Shown: in pieces, positions 43,544-57,117 of the stretch
How positions within the stretch are numbered: the first letter of the stretch is position 1
Layout: each line of letters starts with the position of its first letter
Origin: an archaeon
Lineage (GTDB): Archaea > Nanobdellota > Nanobdellia > SCGC-AAA011-G17 > GW2011-AR17
NCBI GenBank assembly: GCA_018656555.1
Contig: JABHZQ010000004.1
Location: 1-64,000, forward strand
Direction of reading: 5' to 3'
DNA length: 64,000 nucleotides
Position numbers and translations under genes: made by a program
Notes under the pieces: model-generated
What the model was told of the DNA's origin: nothing
The model's input: only the letters and a program-made list of their open reading frames with translations
The model's database searches: none

Positions 43544-45342
43544 CAGATGTATACCTTGATGAAAAATATACTGGAAAATTAAGTAATTATAAAGATTTTA
43601 TCAAAACTCTAAAAGAAGAAAGAAGAAAACAAAAGATTTCAGGAACAATTAATGTAGCTTATGATGCTGAATTTGATGAAGTAACAGTTCACACTTGTTC
43701 TGGTAGAGCACGAAGACCTTTAATCTTAGTAGAAAATGGTAAACCATTACTAACTGATGATCATATTCAAAAAGTTGAAAACAATGAATTAAATTGGCAA
43801 GATTTAATTGAACAAGGAATAATTGAATACCTTGACGCTAATGAAGAAGAAAATGCACTAGTTGCACTTAATGAAAAATATCTTACTAAAGAAATGACTC
43901 ACATGGAAATAGATCCAATTGCAATTTTAGGTTTAACAACATCATTAGTACCTTATGCTAACTTTGGACAATCCTCAAGACTTAACAGAGGATCCAAAAC
44001 TCAAAAACAATCCTTAGGAATGTACGCAACTAACTATTTGTTAAGGATGGATACTGATATTTCTATATTACAATATCCCCAGAAACCACTAGTAGAAACT
44101 TTTATGCACGATGTTGTAAATTTTGATAAACACCCTTCAGGTCAAAACATCACAATAGCTCTAATGAGTTACGATGGATATAATATGGAGGATGCTTTAA
44201 TCATAAATAAAGGTTCAATTGAAAGAGGTCTTGCAAGATCTTTCTTTTTCAGACCCTATAGGGCAGAAGAATTAAGATACCAAGGTGGTTTAGTTGACGA
44301 AATAGGTATTCCCGATAAAGAAGTTAAAGGCTATAGATCAGATGAAGACTATAAATACCTAGAAGATGATGGTATTGTATATCCTGAAGTTAAAGTTAAT
44401 GAAGAACAAATAATCATTGGGAAAACATCCCCACCTAGATTCCTTGGAGAGATGGAAGAGTTTTCAATTGCTGCAAATACAAGAAGAGAATCTTCAGTAT
44501 CGGCTAGAGCAGGAGAAGAAGGTGTTGTAGATAATATTTTTATCACAGAAAATGCAGAAGGAAACAAATTGGTTCAAGTTAGATTAAGACATCAAAGAAT
44601 CCCAGAACCAGGAGATAAGTTTGCTTCAAGGTATGGACAAAAAGGAGTTATTGGAAGAATTGTTCCTCAAGCAGACTTACCTTTTTCAGTTAATGGAATA
44701 GTTCCAGACCTAGTATTTTCACCACATTCAATTCCATCAAGGATGACTATCTCACACTTAATAGAAGTTATTGGGGGTAAGGTTGGAGCTTTAGGTGGAA
44801 GATTTATTGATGGTACTACATTCTCAGCAGAATCAGAAGAAGACCTTAGAAAAGAACTTTTAGAACTTGGATTCAGAGAGAATGGAACTGAAAAATTCTA
44901 CAATGGAATTACTGGAGAAGAGATGGAAGCTCAGATTTTTGTAGGTAATATGTACTATCAGAAATTAAAATACATGGTTGCTAACAAAATGCACGCAAGA
45001 GCATCAGGTAGAATCCAGTTACTAACAAGACAGCCTATTGAAGGAAGAAGTAAGGGTGGAGGATTAAGGTTAGGAGAGATGGAGAAAGACTGTTTAGTAG
45101 CTCACGGAGCATCATTATTACTAAAAGAAAGATTTGATTCAGATAAAACAACATTACATATCTGTGAAAGTTGTGGTATGGTTGCAATCTTTGACAATAT
45201 TAGAAAGAAAGGAACCTGTCCTAAGTGTGGTGCAAATGCAGAGGTAAATGCAATTGACATAAGTTATGCTTTCAAATTACTATTAGATGAACTAAAATCC
45301 TTAGGATTATATCCTAAAATAAGTTTGAAAAACAAATACTAA
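43540..45342 (+). CDS. rpoB1: RNA polymerase subunit B' (Rpo2C)
   Basis: A 600-residue C-terminal half of the second-largest subunit. It has YDGYNMEDALIINKGSIERG, GDKFASRYGQKGVIGRI, SPHSIPSRMTISHLIE and HARASGRIQLLTRQPIEGR, which make up the hybrid-binding and wall regions. A C-terminal clamp zinc site (CESCG ... CPKCG) is present. Together with B'' it forms one functional unit. Confidence 0.97.
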   Translation: MTDVYLDEKYTGKLSNYKDFIKTLKEERRKQKISGTINVAYDAEFDEVTVHTCSGRARRPLILVENGKPLLTDDHIQKVENNELNWQDLIEQGIIEYLDANEEENALVALNEKYLTKEMTHMEIDPIAILGLTTSLVPYANFGQSSRLNRGSKTQKQSLGMYATNYLLRMDTDISILQYPQKPLVETFMHDVVNFDKHPSGQNITIALMSYDGYNMEDALIINKGSIERGLARSFFFRPYRAEELRYQGGLVDEIGIPDKEVKGYRSDEDYKYLEDDGIVYPEVKVNEEQIIIGKTSPPRFLGEMEEFSIAANTRRESSVSARAGEEGVVDNIFITENAEGNKLVQVRLRHQRIPEPGDKFASRYGQKGVIGRIVPQADLPFSVNGIVPDLVFSPHSIPSRMTISHLIEVIGGKVGALGGRFIDGTTFSAESEEDLRKELLELGFRENGTEKFYNGITGEEMEAQIFVGNMYYQKLKYMVANKMHARASGRIQLLTRQPIEGRSKGGGLRLGEMEKDCLVAHGASLLLKERFDSDKTTLHICESCGMVAIFDNIRKKGTCPKCGANAEVNAIDISYAFKLLLDELKSLGLYPKISLKNKY

Positions 45343-45343
45343 A

Positions 45344-49364
<4,021 letters not shown>

Positions 49365-49365
49365 A

Positions 49366-49770
49366 ATGATAAGTTACGACCAAAAAACAATCGGTTTCAT
49401 TAATGTTTTTGAGAGATCTACTAGAGCACAAGTAAAAGATTGTTTTGAAGAGGAAGATTCTCTTGTTTTTGTAGTACAACCTGGTCAAATTGGCTTTGCA
49501 ATAGGCAAAAAAGGAGCTAATGTAAAAAAACTTAACTTAATGTTCAAAAGAAAAATAAAAATCATAGAGTTTAATCCTTCTCCTAAACACTTTTTATTAA
49601 ACCTGTTATACCCTATAAAAGTAGAAATAGAAGTTAAAGAAGAAGAAATAGTAATAAAAACAGAAAATACAAAACAAAAAGGACAAATCTTTGGAAGAGA
49701 TAGAACAAATCTAAAGAGAAAACAGGCTATTATGGACAAATACTTTAAGTTAAAAATTGTTCTTGAATAG
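49366..49770 (+). CDS. nusA: NusA-like KH-domain transcription factor
   Basis: A 134-residue archaeal NusA consisting of two KH domains, with GQIGFAIGKKGANVKKL as the GxxG RNA-binding loop of the first; the S1 domain of bacterial NusA is absent, as usual in archaea. Begins one base after eL30. Its 3' end overlaps the convergent rhodanese gene by 26 bases. Confidence 0.92.
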   Translation: MISYDQKTIGFINVFERSTRAQVKDCFEEEDSLVFVVQPGQIGFAIGKKGANVKKLNLMFKRKIKIIEFNPSPKHFLLNLLYPIKVEIEVKEEEIVIKTENTKQKGQIFGRDRTNLKRKQAIMDKYFKLKIVLE

Positions 49771-49990
49771 AACCTAAATCTTCAACATCAAAACCCAATT
49801 TCTTCATAATTTTTACAACGCTTTCACTTCGAGCACCACTTCTACAATAAACTTTATACTTCTTACTTTTATCTAATTTCTTCAGGCCTCTCTCTAAATC
49901 TTCACTATAATAGTCAATATTAATAGCATTTTTTACATGCTTTTCATCATACTCTTCCTTTGTTCTAACATCAATATAGACTTCTTCCAT
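49745..49990 (-). CDS. Rhodanese-like sulfurtransferase domain protein
   Basis: The track start (50029) is replaced by ATG 49990 (MEEVYIDVRTKEEYDEKHV), the standard rhodanese opening. The 81-residue single domain has the active loop YCRSGARS, with Cys as the persulfide carrier. It lies antisense between nusA and rps12, splitting an otherwise conserved transcription/translation operon, and overlaps the end of nusA. Substrate unknown. Confidence 0.9.
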   Translation of the reverse strand: MEEVYIDVRTKEEYDEKHVKNAINIDYYSEDLERGLKKLDKSKKYKVYCRSGARSESVVKIMKKLGFDVEDLGSIQEQFLT

Positions 49991-50072
49991 ACAAAAGATC
50001 CTCTCTCTATTCTTTAAATAGCTTACCACAAACAGAAACCTTTAAAAACCCCGAAATTTCCCCAGAATGTAA

Positions 50073-50510
50073 ATGGCAAGTAAGAGTAAAGGTTTGAACG
50101 CAGGAAAGAAACTTCAAGCTAGAAGAAATGTTTCTAGATGGAAGAAGCAAGCCTACAAATCTAGAAAACTTGGATTAAAACCTAAGTCAGATCCATTAAA
50201 GGGAGCTTCACAAGCTAAAGCCATTGTGCTTGAAAAAATTCAGCTAGAAGCAAAACAGCCTAACTCGGCTATGAGAAAATGTGTTAGATGTCAATTAATT
50301 AAAAATGGAAAGAAAGTAACAGCTTTTGTTCCTGGCTATAATGCAATTAAACTAATTGATGAACACGATGAAATAGTAATTGAATGTATTGGTGGAAAGA
50401 TGGGAAGAGCTAAGGGAGACATTCCTTGTGTTAGGTGGCAAATAATCAAAGTTAATGATCAGTCCTTAAAGGCATTAGTAAAAGGTAAGATAGAAAAAGG
50501 TAGAAGATGA
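50073..50510 (+). CDS. rps12: Ribosomal protein uS12
   Basis: A 145-residue archaeal uS12: [20 protein letters not shown] at the N-terminus, [20 protein letters not shown] (decoding-site loop), [21 protein letters not shown] and [18 protein letters not shown] overlap with rps7. The expected gene order (nusA, rps12, rps7) is kept apart from the inserted rhodanese gene. Confidence 0.97.
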   Translation: MASKSKGLNAGKKLQARRNVSRWKKQAYKSRKLGLKPKSDPLKGASQAKAIVLEKIQLEAKQPNSAMRKCVRCQLIKNGKKVTAFVPGYNAIKLIDEHDEIVIECIGGKMGRAKGDIPCVRWQIIKVNDQSLKALVKGKIEKGRR

Positions 50511-51106
50511 GTGAGATAAAATTATTCAATAGATGGGAAACAGAACACATTCAAGTAATTGATCCTGGATTGAAAAGATACATCAATCTAAGACCTATTA
50601 TAATCCCAAAAACTCACGGAAGAAATGTTGGAACACAATTCTGGAAATCAAAATACCATATTGTTGAGAGATTAATTAACAAAATGATGATCCCTGGACA
50701 TAAAGGTAAAAAACATAAAATATCTTCAGCACATTGTACTGGTAAAGGTTTAACTACTTACAAAATTGTTGAAGAAGCATTCAAAATCATTGAAACAAAA
50801 TTAAAGAAAAATCCAGTTGAGGTTTTTGTTAAAGCTTTAGAAAATGCATCACCAAGAGAAGAGATTACTACAATTGAGTATGGGGGTGCAAGATATCCTA
50901 AGGCAGTTGAGTGTGCACCACAAAGAAGAATTGACTATGCTCTAAGATTAATGGCTCAAGGTGCTTATGCAAAATCATTTGGTAAAAAGTTCGCAATTCA
51001 AAATGCATTAGCTGATGAAATTATGAAAGCTTACAATGAAGATCAAAGTTCAAATTCAATTGGTAAAAAATTAGAACTTGAAAGACAGTCTGATGCTTCT
51101 AGATAA
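50507..51106 (+). CDS. rps7: Ribosomal protein uS7
   Basis: A 199-residue archaeal uS7: [58 protein letters not shown] and the final [11 protein letters not shown] are diagnostic. It nucleates assembly of the small-subunit head. Elongation factor genes usually follow in archaea; here a convergent Lrp/AsnC gene follows and overlaps by eight bases. Confidence 0.97.
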   Translation: MSEIKLFNRWETEHIQVIDPGLKRYINLRPIIIPKTHGRNVGTQFWKSKYHIVERLINKMMIPGHKGKKHKISSAHCTGKGLTTYKIVEEAFKIIETKLKKNPVEVFVKALENASPREEITTIEYGGARYPKAVECAPQRRIDYALRLMAQGAYAKSFGKKFAIQNALADEIMKAYNEDQSSNSIGKKLELERQSDASR

Positions 51107-51560
51107 GATCAACCATATAATCATATTTATATTCTTCAATTATTGACGCTGTCTCATAATCTTTTATTATTTTAGAAAACTTCATTCTTAGTTCAGAAAT
51201 AACTCTATCAAAGTCCTTTAAATCTTTTGCAGCAATACTAATTGTGAAATCCCACTTCCCTGTAGTCTTAGCTGCATAAACAATATTTGGATGAGCCTTC
51301 AAAAAAGCCAGAAACTTTTTTTCACTCTCTTCTGTTAAATTGAACAAAACAAAATTAACAAAAGTATAAACAGGAAAACCTATCGCCTCGGGATTAAGAG
51401 TAGTATGAAAAAACCTCACCACTTTATTTTTCTTCATTCTGTTAATTCTGTAGAGAACACTGTCTCTCTGTATCCCAGTTTTCCTGCTTACCTCTGCCAC
51501 GGACATCCGTGCATTTTTGTCCAAAACCTTGAGTATCTTTTTGTCTTTTTTATCTAACAT
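51099..51560 (-). CDS. Lrp/AsnC-family transcriptional regulator
   Basis: I shorten the track start (51635) to ATG 51560 (MLDKKDKKILKVLDKNARMS), giving 153 residues. The N-terminal winged helix (RKTGIQRDSVLYRINRMKKN) binds DNA and the C-terminal RAM domain (TGKWDFTISIAAKDL) usually binds amino acids. The divergent spacer holds TAAGT-N6-ACTTA, a possible self-binding site. It may regulate itself or the adjacent SMR-like gene. Confidence 0.92.
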   Translation of the reverse strand: MLDKKDKKILKVLDKNARMSVAEVSRKTGIQRDSVLYRINRMKKNKVVRFFHTTLNPEAIGFPVYTFVNFVLFNLTEESEKKFLAFLKAHPNIVYAAKTTGKWDFTISIAAKDLKDFDRVISELRMKFSKIIKDYETASIIEEYKYDYMVDLI

Positions 51561-51654
51561 ATTACTTATTATATTAAACTTATTTAAATATCTTTCGTAT
51601 TTTAAGTAAAGTAACTTACAATCTTTAATAAACAATTAAAAATAATAAATAATT

Positions 51655-51978
51655 ATGAATCAAAGACTAAACCTGGCACTCTTGCTTCTAGGAGCAGGAA
51701 TATTTGTAACTCTTGGAGATATTACTCTCTTCCATTGGGCGAGAAACAACCATTGGATCCATCTAGCCCTCGGTCTAGCCTTAAATGTAGTAGGAATCAC
51801 ATTCTATGCTCTAACTCTGAGAATCGAAAGTATAGGCGTGGCAACAGCTATCTTCTTAGGAATAAATATATTGGCAGTTTCCTTAGCAGGTTTCATCTTT
51901 TTCAGTGAATCCATCCATTTACGGGGAGCAATTGGTATGATTTTGATAGCATTTGCAATATTCTTAATAGAGATCTAA
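51655..51978 (+). CDS. SMR/EamA-like small multidrug or metabolite transporter
   Basis: A 107-residue protein with four transmembrane helices and the size of a small multidrug resistance subunit, which works as a dimer. An acidic residue in helix 1 (FVTLGDITLFHW) could play the coupling role of SMR Glu14. Also similar to half of an EamA transporter. It is divergent from the Lrp/AsnC regulator. Substrate unknown. Confidence 0.75.
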   Translation: MNQRLNLALLLLGAGIFVTLGDITLFHWARNNHWIHLALGLALNVVGITFYALTLRIESIGVATAIFLGINILAVSLAGFIFFSESIHLRGAIGMILIAFAIFLIEI

Positions 51979-52021
51979 CCAAAAGCTTTAAAAAGGGAAA
52001 ATTATCTCAAGTTAATTAAAT

Positions 52022-53848
52022 ATGGCTAAAAAATCCCAAAAAACAAAGAAAGCAAAAGAAAGCCCATTAGCTCTTCCTGAATTACCTAAATTAACACCTG
52101 AAGTTCAGGGAAAAATGGACAAATTAAAGAAAAAATTAGATAAGTATAAGACTGAAGTTCTTAAGAAATTAGACAAGTATATTACTGGTATATCCTTACT
52201 TCCCCCTCCAAAACCTAGAGCCGGAGAAGAAGTAAACAAAGATGAAATTCATATTTTTACACTGGTTGACGATGGTGATGTTAAAAAAATGTCAAGACAT
52301 GAGTTGATTGTTAGATTAACTGATATCACAAATAAAATCGCAGCTGATATTGATAAAAACTTCAAACCTCAAGTGATGCTTATTTCTGAGGTAAAAGAAG
52401 CTTGTTTTGATGGTAAATCAGATCTAATGAAAATGATTGCAGCATCTGGGATCGTATTCGATAAAGGTTTATTGGGAGCCTTAAAAGTTTCTGATGTTCA
52501 CAAAACAAGAACAGTTCAAAAGTTTGAAAAATATGTTGTTAGTTACATTGCAGTTGGATCATTATTTAGAGGAGATGCAGATCCTAATGACATAGATGTA
52601 GCCATTATTATAGACGATACTGATGTTAAAAAAATGTCAAGATTGGAATTAAAAGATAAGTTAAGAGCAATAATCCAAAACATGGGATTCGAAGCATCTC
52701 AGATTACAGGAGTAAAAGCTCAGTTCCATATCCAGACATACATCTTAACAGACTTCTGGGATTCATTAAAAGAAGCAAACCCAGTTATCTTTACAATGCT
52801 TAGAGATGGTGTACCTCTATATGATAGAGGAGTATTCATGCCTTGGAAACTTTTATTACAAATGGGTAGAATCAAACCTTCTCCAGAAGCAATTGATATG
52901 AATATGGAAGTAGGAGATAAGTTACTTCTAAGAACAAGACAGAAACTACTTTCAGTAGTTGGTGAAGATTTATACTATGCAATGCTGAATCCAGCACAGG
53001 CAGCTCTTATGCTTTATGGTATTCCACCTCCAACACACAAAGAAACAGCACCATTAATGGATGAGATCTTTGTAAAGAAAGAAAAGTTACTAGAAAAGAA
53101 ATATGTTGATATGCTTGCAAGAGCTGTAAAATACTTTAAAGATATCGAGCATGGTAAAGTTAAGAAAGTTACTGGTAAAGATATTGATAACTTATTAAAA
53201 GATGCAGAAGATTACTTGAATAGATTAAAGACTCTCTTCGACGAAATAGAGAAAAGAAAAGAAAAAGAAAACATTGTTAACATACATGATTCTTGTATGG
53301 GCATCGCAAAAGACTTGATAGTAAACTCTGGTGTAAAATCAGTAACAGATTCAAAAGTACTTCAACTTTTCAAAGAAAATATTGTTGAAAAAGAAAAAGT
53401 ACCTGAAGTATACTTAAAAACACTTGAAGCTGTTGTAAAAGCAAAGAAAGATTATGAAGCAAAAAAACTTTCTAAACAAGAATTAAATAAAGTAATAAAA
53501 GAAGCAAAAGGTTTCATAAGAACTATGGTTGAACATCTTCAAAGGAAGAGACTATCTGAATTAGAAAAGGTAAAAATCAAATTTAAGTATAAAGATAAAC
53601 TAGGGGAAGCAACAATAATCAACAATACAGTTTTTATTGTAAAAGACCTAGAAGATACAACTAAGATACTAAAATCCAAGCTTGAAAAGGACGGTTCATT
53701 AGGTGCTCCTAAGAAATCATCCCTAGAAGAGTTTGAAAAATTTATCAATAAGGTGTCTCTACCACAGAAAATCTTTATAAAGGATAAGATTTTCCAATCT
53801 TTAAACTCAATAATTGGAGAGGATGTAGAAGTTCTCTTAGGATACTAA
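52022..53848 (+). CDS. Nucleotidyltransferase-domain protein
   Basis: A 608-residue cytoplasmic protein. A central polymerase-beta-type nucleotidyltransferase core has AVGSLFRGDADPNDIDVAII (about 177-196), with the GS motif and D-x-D metal ligands. The Lys-rich N-terminus (about 1-45) suggests nucleic-acid binding. The C-terminal half is helical and charged, ending with an approximately 100-residue basic/beta part. It precedes rpl35ae by one base, linking it to translation genes. Substrate not recognised. Confidence 0.8.
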   Translation: MAKKSQKTKKAKESPLALPELPKLTPEVQGKMDKLKKKLDKYKTEVLKKLDKYITGISLLPPPKPRAGEEVNKDEIHIFTLVDDGDVKKMSRHELIVRLTDITNKIAADIDKNFKPQVMLISEVKEACFDGKSDLMKMIAASGIVFDKGLLGALKVSDVHKTRTVQKFEKYVVSYIAVGSLFRGDADPNDIDVAIIIDDTDVKKMSRLELKDKLRAIIQNMGFEASQITGVKAQFHIQTYILTDFWDSLKEANPVIFTMLRDGVPLYDRGVFMPWKLLLQMGRIKPSPEAIDMNMEVGDKLLLRTRQKLLSVVGEDLYYAMLNPAQAALMLYGIPPPTHKETAPLMDEIFVKKEKLLEKKYVDMLARAVKYFKDIEHGKVKKVTGKDIDNLLKDAEDYLNRLKTLFDEIEKRKEKENIVNIHDSCMGIAKDLIVNSGVKSVTDSKVLQLFKENIVEKEKVPEVYLKTLEAVVKAKKDYEAKKLSKQELNKVIKEAKGFIRTMVEHLQRKRLSELEKVKIKFKYKDKLGEATIINNTVFIVKDLEDTTKILKSKLEKDGSLGAPKKSSLEEFEKFINKVSLPQKIFIKDKIFQSLNSIIGEDVEVLLGY

Positions 53849-53849
53849 A

Positions 53850-54107
53850 ATGGAAGCACTTGTAAACAGTTTCAGGCGAGGAAGGCACACAATCAATATG
53901 AAACATATGATTTTAACAGTGCCAGAAGTAGACACTAGAGAAAAAGCTGCAAAGTTAGTTGGAAAGAAAGTTGTTTTCACAACTCAAACAGGAAAAGAGA
54001 TTGTTGGTAAAATTGCTTCTGCACACGGTAACATTGGTGCAATAAGAGCTATTTTTGAAAGGGGATTACCTGGTCAATCAGTTGGACAAAAGGTGAAGGT
54101 AGAATAA
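53850..54107 (+). CDS. rpl35ae: Ribosomal protein eL35-type (L35Ae family)
   Basis: An 85-residue archaeal L35Ae: FRRGRHTINMKHMILTVPEV, KLVGKKVVFTTQTGKEIVGKI, SAHGNIGAIRAIFERGLPGQ. Binds 23S rRNA in the large subunit. Joined to the flanking genes with one-base gaps. Confidence 0.93.
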   Translation: MEALVNSFRRGRHTINMKHMILTVPEVDTREKAAKLVGKKVVFTTQTGKEIVGKIASAHGNIGAIRAIFERGLPGQSVGQKVKVE

Positions 54108-54108
54108 A

Positions 54109-54621
54109 ATGGTAGGACTAAGACCCTTTAGATGTTATAGAAGAGTAAAAAGAGCATATACTAGAAAATCTAAGTATAAAGCAAAAGGGTACATCAAAGC
54201 AGTTCCAACAAGTAAGATTGTAAAGTTCAATTATGGAAATACTAGAAAAGAGTTTCCTTCTAAAGTAAATTTATTCTGTAAACAAAGGATTCAAATCAGA
54301 CACAATGCAATTGAATCAGCAAGGGTTATGGTTGTTAGGAAGTTGAATAAGGTTTTAGGTAGAAACTATCATTTCCAAATTAGATTATATCCTCATCATA
54401 TTCTTAGAGAAAACAAAATGATTACAGGGGCAGGAGCAGATAGGATGCAGACTGGAATGCAGCACGCTTTTGGTAAAGCTATGGGTCTTGCAGCACAGGT
54501 AAAACCTAAACAAGCTATCTTCACAGTTCATGCTGAGAAAGAAGCTATTCCTCATATTAGAGCAGCACTTAAGGCTTGTACATACAAACTACCTTGTAAG
54601 TGTGGTATTGAAGTTCTTTAA
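54109..54621 (+). CDS. rpl10e: Ribosomal protein uL16 (L10e)
   Basis: A 170-residue archaeal uL16/L10e: RPFRCYRRVKRAYTRKSKYK at the N-terminus, ALESARVMVVRKL-like ESARVMVVRKLNKVLGRNYHF, RLYPHHILRENKMITGAGADRM and the Cys-containing end. Lies near the A- and P-site tRNA and is required for subunit joining. Confidence 0.96.
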   Translation: MVGLRPFRCYRRVKRAYTRKSKYKAKGYIKAVPTSKIVKFNYGNTRKEFPSKVNLFCKQRIQIRHNAIESARVMVVRKLNKVLGRNYHFQIRLYPHHILRENKMITGAGADRMQTGMQHAFGKAMGLAAQVKPKQAIFTVHAEKEAIPHIRAALKACTYKLPCKCGIEVL

Positions 54622-54661
54622 TTAGTAAATTTTATAAATCTTAGTTTAAAACACTCAAATT

Positions 54662-55048
54662 ATGATAGTTGATGGAGCATTTTATACAAGTTTACACGAC
54701 GTACATCCAGGAAATAAACCTCAATTAGAAGGAGTTATTGGTTCTGAAGATCAAAACTTTGCAAATAGGGCTTTTGTAACTTTTGTTGGAGATGCATATA
54801 CTTCTGTTACTGAAGATAGAGGTGGAAGGCTAATAGATGAAGAATATGACTATTTTCTAACAAGAGGTTCAAAAACAAAATATGATTTTAGAATGTTTTG
54901 GTCAGATACTGATGGTGGACTATGGTTTGAAACAAGAGAGGGAGAACCAGTTGAAGAACAAGTAGCTATTTTAGAAGCAATGGTTGAGAAGTTTAGAGAA
55001 TATAATCCTGATCTCCAATTAAGGAAATTGAAGGATCTAATTTTATAA
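54662..55048 (+). CDS. Hypothetical small protein
   Basis: A 128-residue cytoplasmic protein with beta-type segments (RAFVTFVGDAYTSVTE, KYDFRMFWSDTDGGLWFE) and a helical C-terminus. A TATA-like TTTTATAAATC precedes the ATG by about 25 bases. No family recognised. Separated from the ATP-grasp operon by 163 AT-rich bases. Confidence 0.6.
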   Translation: MIVDGAFYTSLHDVHPGNKPQLEGVIGSEDQNFANRAFVTFVGDAYTSVTEDRGGRLIDEEYDYFLTRGSKTKYDFRMFWSDTDGGLWFETREGEPVEEQVAILEAMVEKFREYNPDLQLRKLKDLIL

Positions 55049-55149
55049 AATCAAAGCCTATTTTGCCTTTCTTTTTTAATTTAATATACTAAATCTCTTT
55101 TGTTTCTTAAAACTAAAAATAAATCAAGTATCTATTAGAGTATCAAAAG

Positions 55150-55162
55150 CTTTTTATATAAG
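55150..55162 (+). promoter_or_regulatory. TATA promoter of the ATP-grasp/racemase operon
   Basis: CTTTTTATATAAG is a strong archaeal TATA box in the 163-base spacer. A start about 25 bases downstream would fall in the palindrome at 55172-55189, leaving a 25-35 base leader before the ATG at 55212. Confidence 0.6.
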
Positions 55163-55171
55163 TAAAATTCC

Positions 55172-55189
55172 TTTAGAACTTGTTCTAAA
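55172..55189. promoter_or_regulatory. 18-bp perfect palindrome, operator-like, at the ATP-grasp operon start
   Basis: TTTAGAAC-TT-GTTCTAAA has perfect 8-base arms around a TT centre. It overlaps the predicted transcription start, the classic place for a repressor to block initiation. I saw no second copy. A dimeric regulator is the likely ligand; the Lrp/AsnC protein 4 kb away is one candidate but unproven. Confidence 0.6.
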
Positions 55190-55211
55190 AAAACAAAGGG
55201 ATTGAAAATAT

Positions 55212-56123
55212 ATGAAGCTAGGGATACTACATCACGACTTAGAGTGGCCTGAAAAAGAGTTCAAAAAATACTTCTTAGATAGAGGTTTAGATGTTGAACT
55301 TTTTGATATAAGGTCGACTAACACAGAAAAGATTCTAAATGCTAATGTAGATATTATTTTTAATAGAGTCTATGCAAGTGTTGCTAATAGAGACTACAAA
55401 TCAACTCAAAAAGCATTAAAACTTTATGCTGAATTAGAGGAATTAGGAATTAGAGTTATTAATGCTTCTAATACAACAGTAAGAAGTGGTTATGATAAAT
55501 ATTTTGCATATCAAGCAATGATTAAAGAAAAGGTAAACACTCCTAATACTCTCCTTCTAAATGGACATGATCCTAAGGAAGAATTAAATCAACTAGGGTT
55601 TCCCTTAATTGTTAAAAAAAATACTGGTGCTCGAGGTGATTGTGTTTTTAAAGTTGATAATTTAGAAGAAGCATACTCTGCAATTACAAAAATTAAAAGT
55701 TTAGAAGATTATGATGGAGAAATTCTTTTACAAGAGTTTGTAACTCCTGTGGAACCTAATGATTATAGAGTTGCAGTATTAAATGGTAAAGTACTTTTTG
55801 TTCATGGAAGATCTTTAATTTCATTAAAAGCTGGAGAAGAGCCTTGGTTAGCAAGTAGGTCATCTGGATCCAAATTAATAAAAATAGATGAAGTTTCTGA
55901 AGAATTAAAGAGTTTTGCAATTAAAGGTGCAAAATGTATTGATTCATATTTTGATGTTCTTGATATTGTAAAAACAGAGAACGGTTATTGTATTATCGAA
56001 CATAACTTAACTCCTCTTTTTACTCCCCAGTATCTGGAATTTTTAGGATTTAATCCTATAGAGGTGATATCTGAGGAAATAGTAAAAAATGAATGCATCC
56101 CTAATCTTTGTCGGGCCCAATAG
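55212..56123 (+). CDS. RimK-like ATP-grasp ligase A
   Basis: A 303-residue ATP-grasp enzyme. FPLIVKKNTGARGDCVFKV (about 136-154) is the ATP-binding Lys/Gly loop; ILLQEFVTPVEPNDYRVAVL and the final CIIEHNLTPLF supply substrate-contacting and metal ligands. The family forms peptide or peptide-like bonds through an acylphosphate. First gene of a three-gene operon, overlapping ligase B by 35 bases. Substrates unknown. Confidence 0.88.
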   Translation: MKLGILHHDLEWPEKEFKKYFLDRGLDVELFDIRSTNTEKILNANVDIIFNRVYASVANRDYKSTQKALKLYAELEELGIRVINASNTTVRSGYDKYFAYQAMIKEKVNTPNTLLLNGHDPKEELNQLGFPLIVKKNTGARGDCVFKVDNLEEAYSAITKIKSLEDYDGEILLQEFVTPVEPNDYRVAVLNGKVLFVHGRSLISLKAGEEPWLASRSSGSKLIKIDEVSEELKSFAIKGAKCIDSYFDVLDIVKTENGYCIIEHNLTPLFTPQYLEFLGFNPIEVISEEIVKNECIPNLCRAQ

Positions 56124-57117
56124 AAGGGTAACTCCTTTAGAAGTAGAATCTTCAAGAGCTGGTTTCAAACCTATTCAAGTTTCTGCTTTTGATTTTGATG
56201 ATCCCTACACTGCTGGAAAAATAAAATTATTCTTAGAAGATACTGATCAAGCGTTATTTAGATTTATTTACCCATTTTATGATATTAATTATCGGAGACA
56301 AGTCTCATCATTAGTAAAAAGTGGTGAAGATATGTCTACTGCTTCTTTTAAAATTTTTGAAGAAATGATTAGGGGTTGGCAAGAATTTATTGGTTCATTA
56401 GGGATGAAAACTGTTGAAGTAAATCCTTTAGAAACTATGTTACAACAAAGAAATAAATCATTTCAATATGAAACAATGGGGCCAGAAGGATTAATCCCAC
56501 CAACTATTCACTTAACATCTGAAACACCAATTGAAAGAATAGAGGATATGTTAAGAAATACTCCTGGTGTTGTATACAAACCAGTTTCTGGTTCTCAAAG
56601 TAAGGGTATATTTATTGTTAGACAAGGACCTGATGGTTATTCTGTAATGTCTGATATAAAAGGAGATAGACCTGTAAATCAAGTAGGAGACCTATCAGAT
56701 CTTACTAGAAAATTACACCATGAAGGATATGTTGCTCAGGAATTAATAGATTATGCAGATCTTTTTGGTGGAAATGATTATGATTTAAGAGTCCATGTTT
56801 TAGATGGAGAAGTTATAGGAACAGCTGCATTTGTTTACAATAGACACACTGGTGAAGAAGAAGTTCATTCAATTGATGCAAAGGCACAAGAGGATCCAAG
56901 ATTACAAGCGACAATGGAAGAAGCAAGAAGAATGAGTTTAAGAGCAGCCGAATTGTTTGGGTTATATGATACTGGTGTGGACTTAATGGTTTCTACAGAT
57001 TATAAACCTCTAATCACTGAGGTTAATTGTTTCCCTGGTTGGTATATGCTTCAAGTTAATCCTGATTTAGATATTGCTCAAAAAGAGGTTGAATTATATC
57101 AGAGACTCCTAAAATGA
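56089..57117 (+). CDS. ATP-grasp ligase B
   Basis: A 342-residue ATP-grasp enzyme related to RimK/glutathione-synthetase-type ligases. GVVYKPVSGSQSKGIFIV has the ATP Lys and flexible loop, YVAQELIDYADLFGGNDYDLRVHVL the central region, and LITEVNCFPGWYML the Glu/Asn metal ligands. A GAGG site precedes ATG 56089 (MNASLIFVGPN) inside ligase A. The racemase start overlaps its stop by four bases. Two ligases in one operon suggest two successive bond-forming steps. Confidence 0.88.
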   Translation: MNASLIFVGPNRRVTPLEVESSRAGFKPIQVSAFDFDDPYTAGKIKLFLEDTDQALFRFIYPFYDINYRRQVSSLVKSGEDMSTASFKIFEEMIRGWQEFIGSLGMKTVEVNPLETMLQQRNKSFQYETMGPEGLIPPTIHLTSETPIERIEDMLRNTPGVVYKPVSGSQSKGIFIVRQGPDGYSVMSDIKGDRPVNQVGDLSDLTRKLHHEGYVAQELIDYADLFGGNDYDLRVHVLDGEVIGTAAFVYNRHTGEEEVHSIDAKAQEDPRLQATMEEARRMSLRAAELFGLYDTGVDLMVSTDYKPLITEVNCFPGWYMLQVNPDLDIAQKEVELYQRLLK

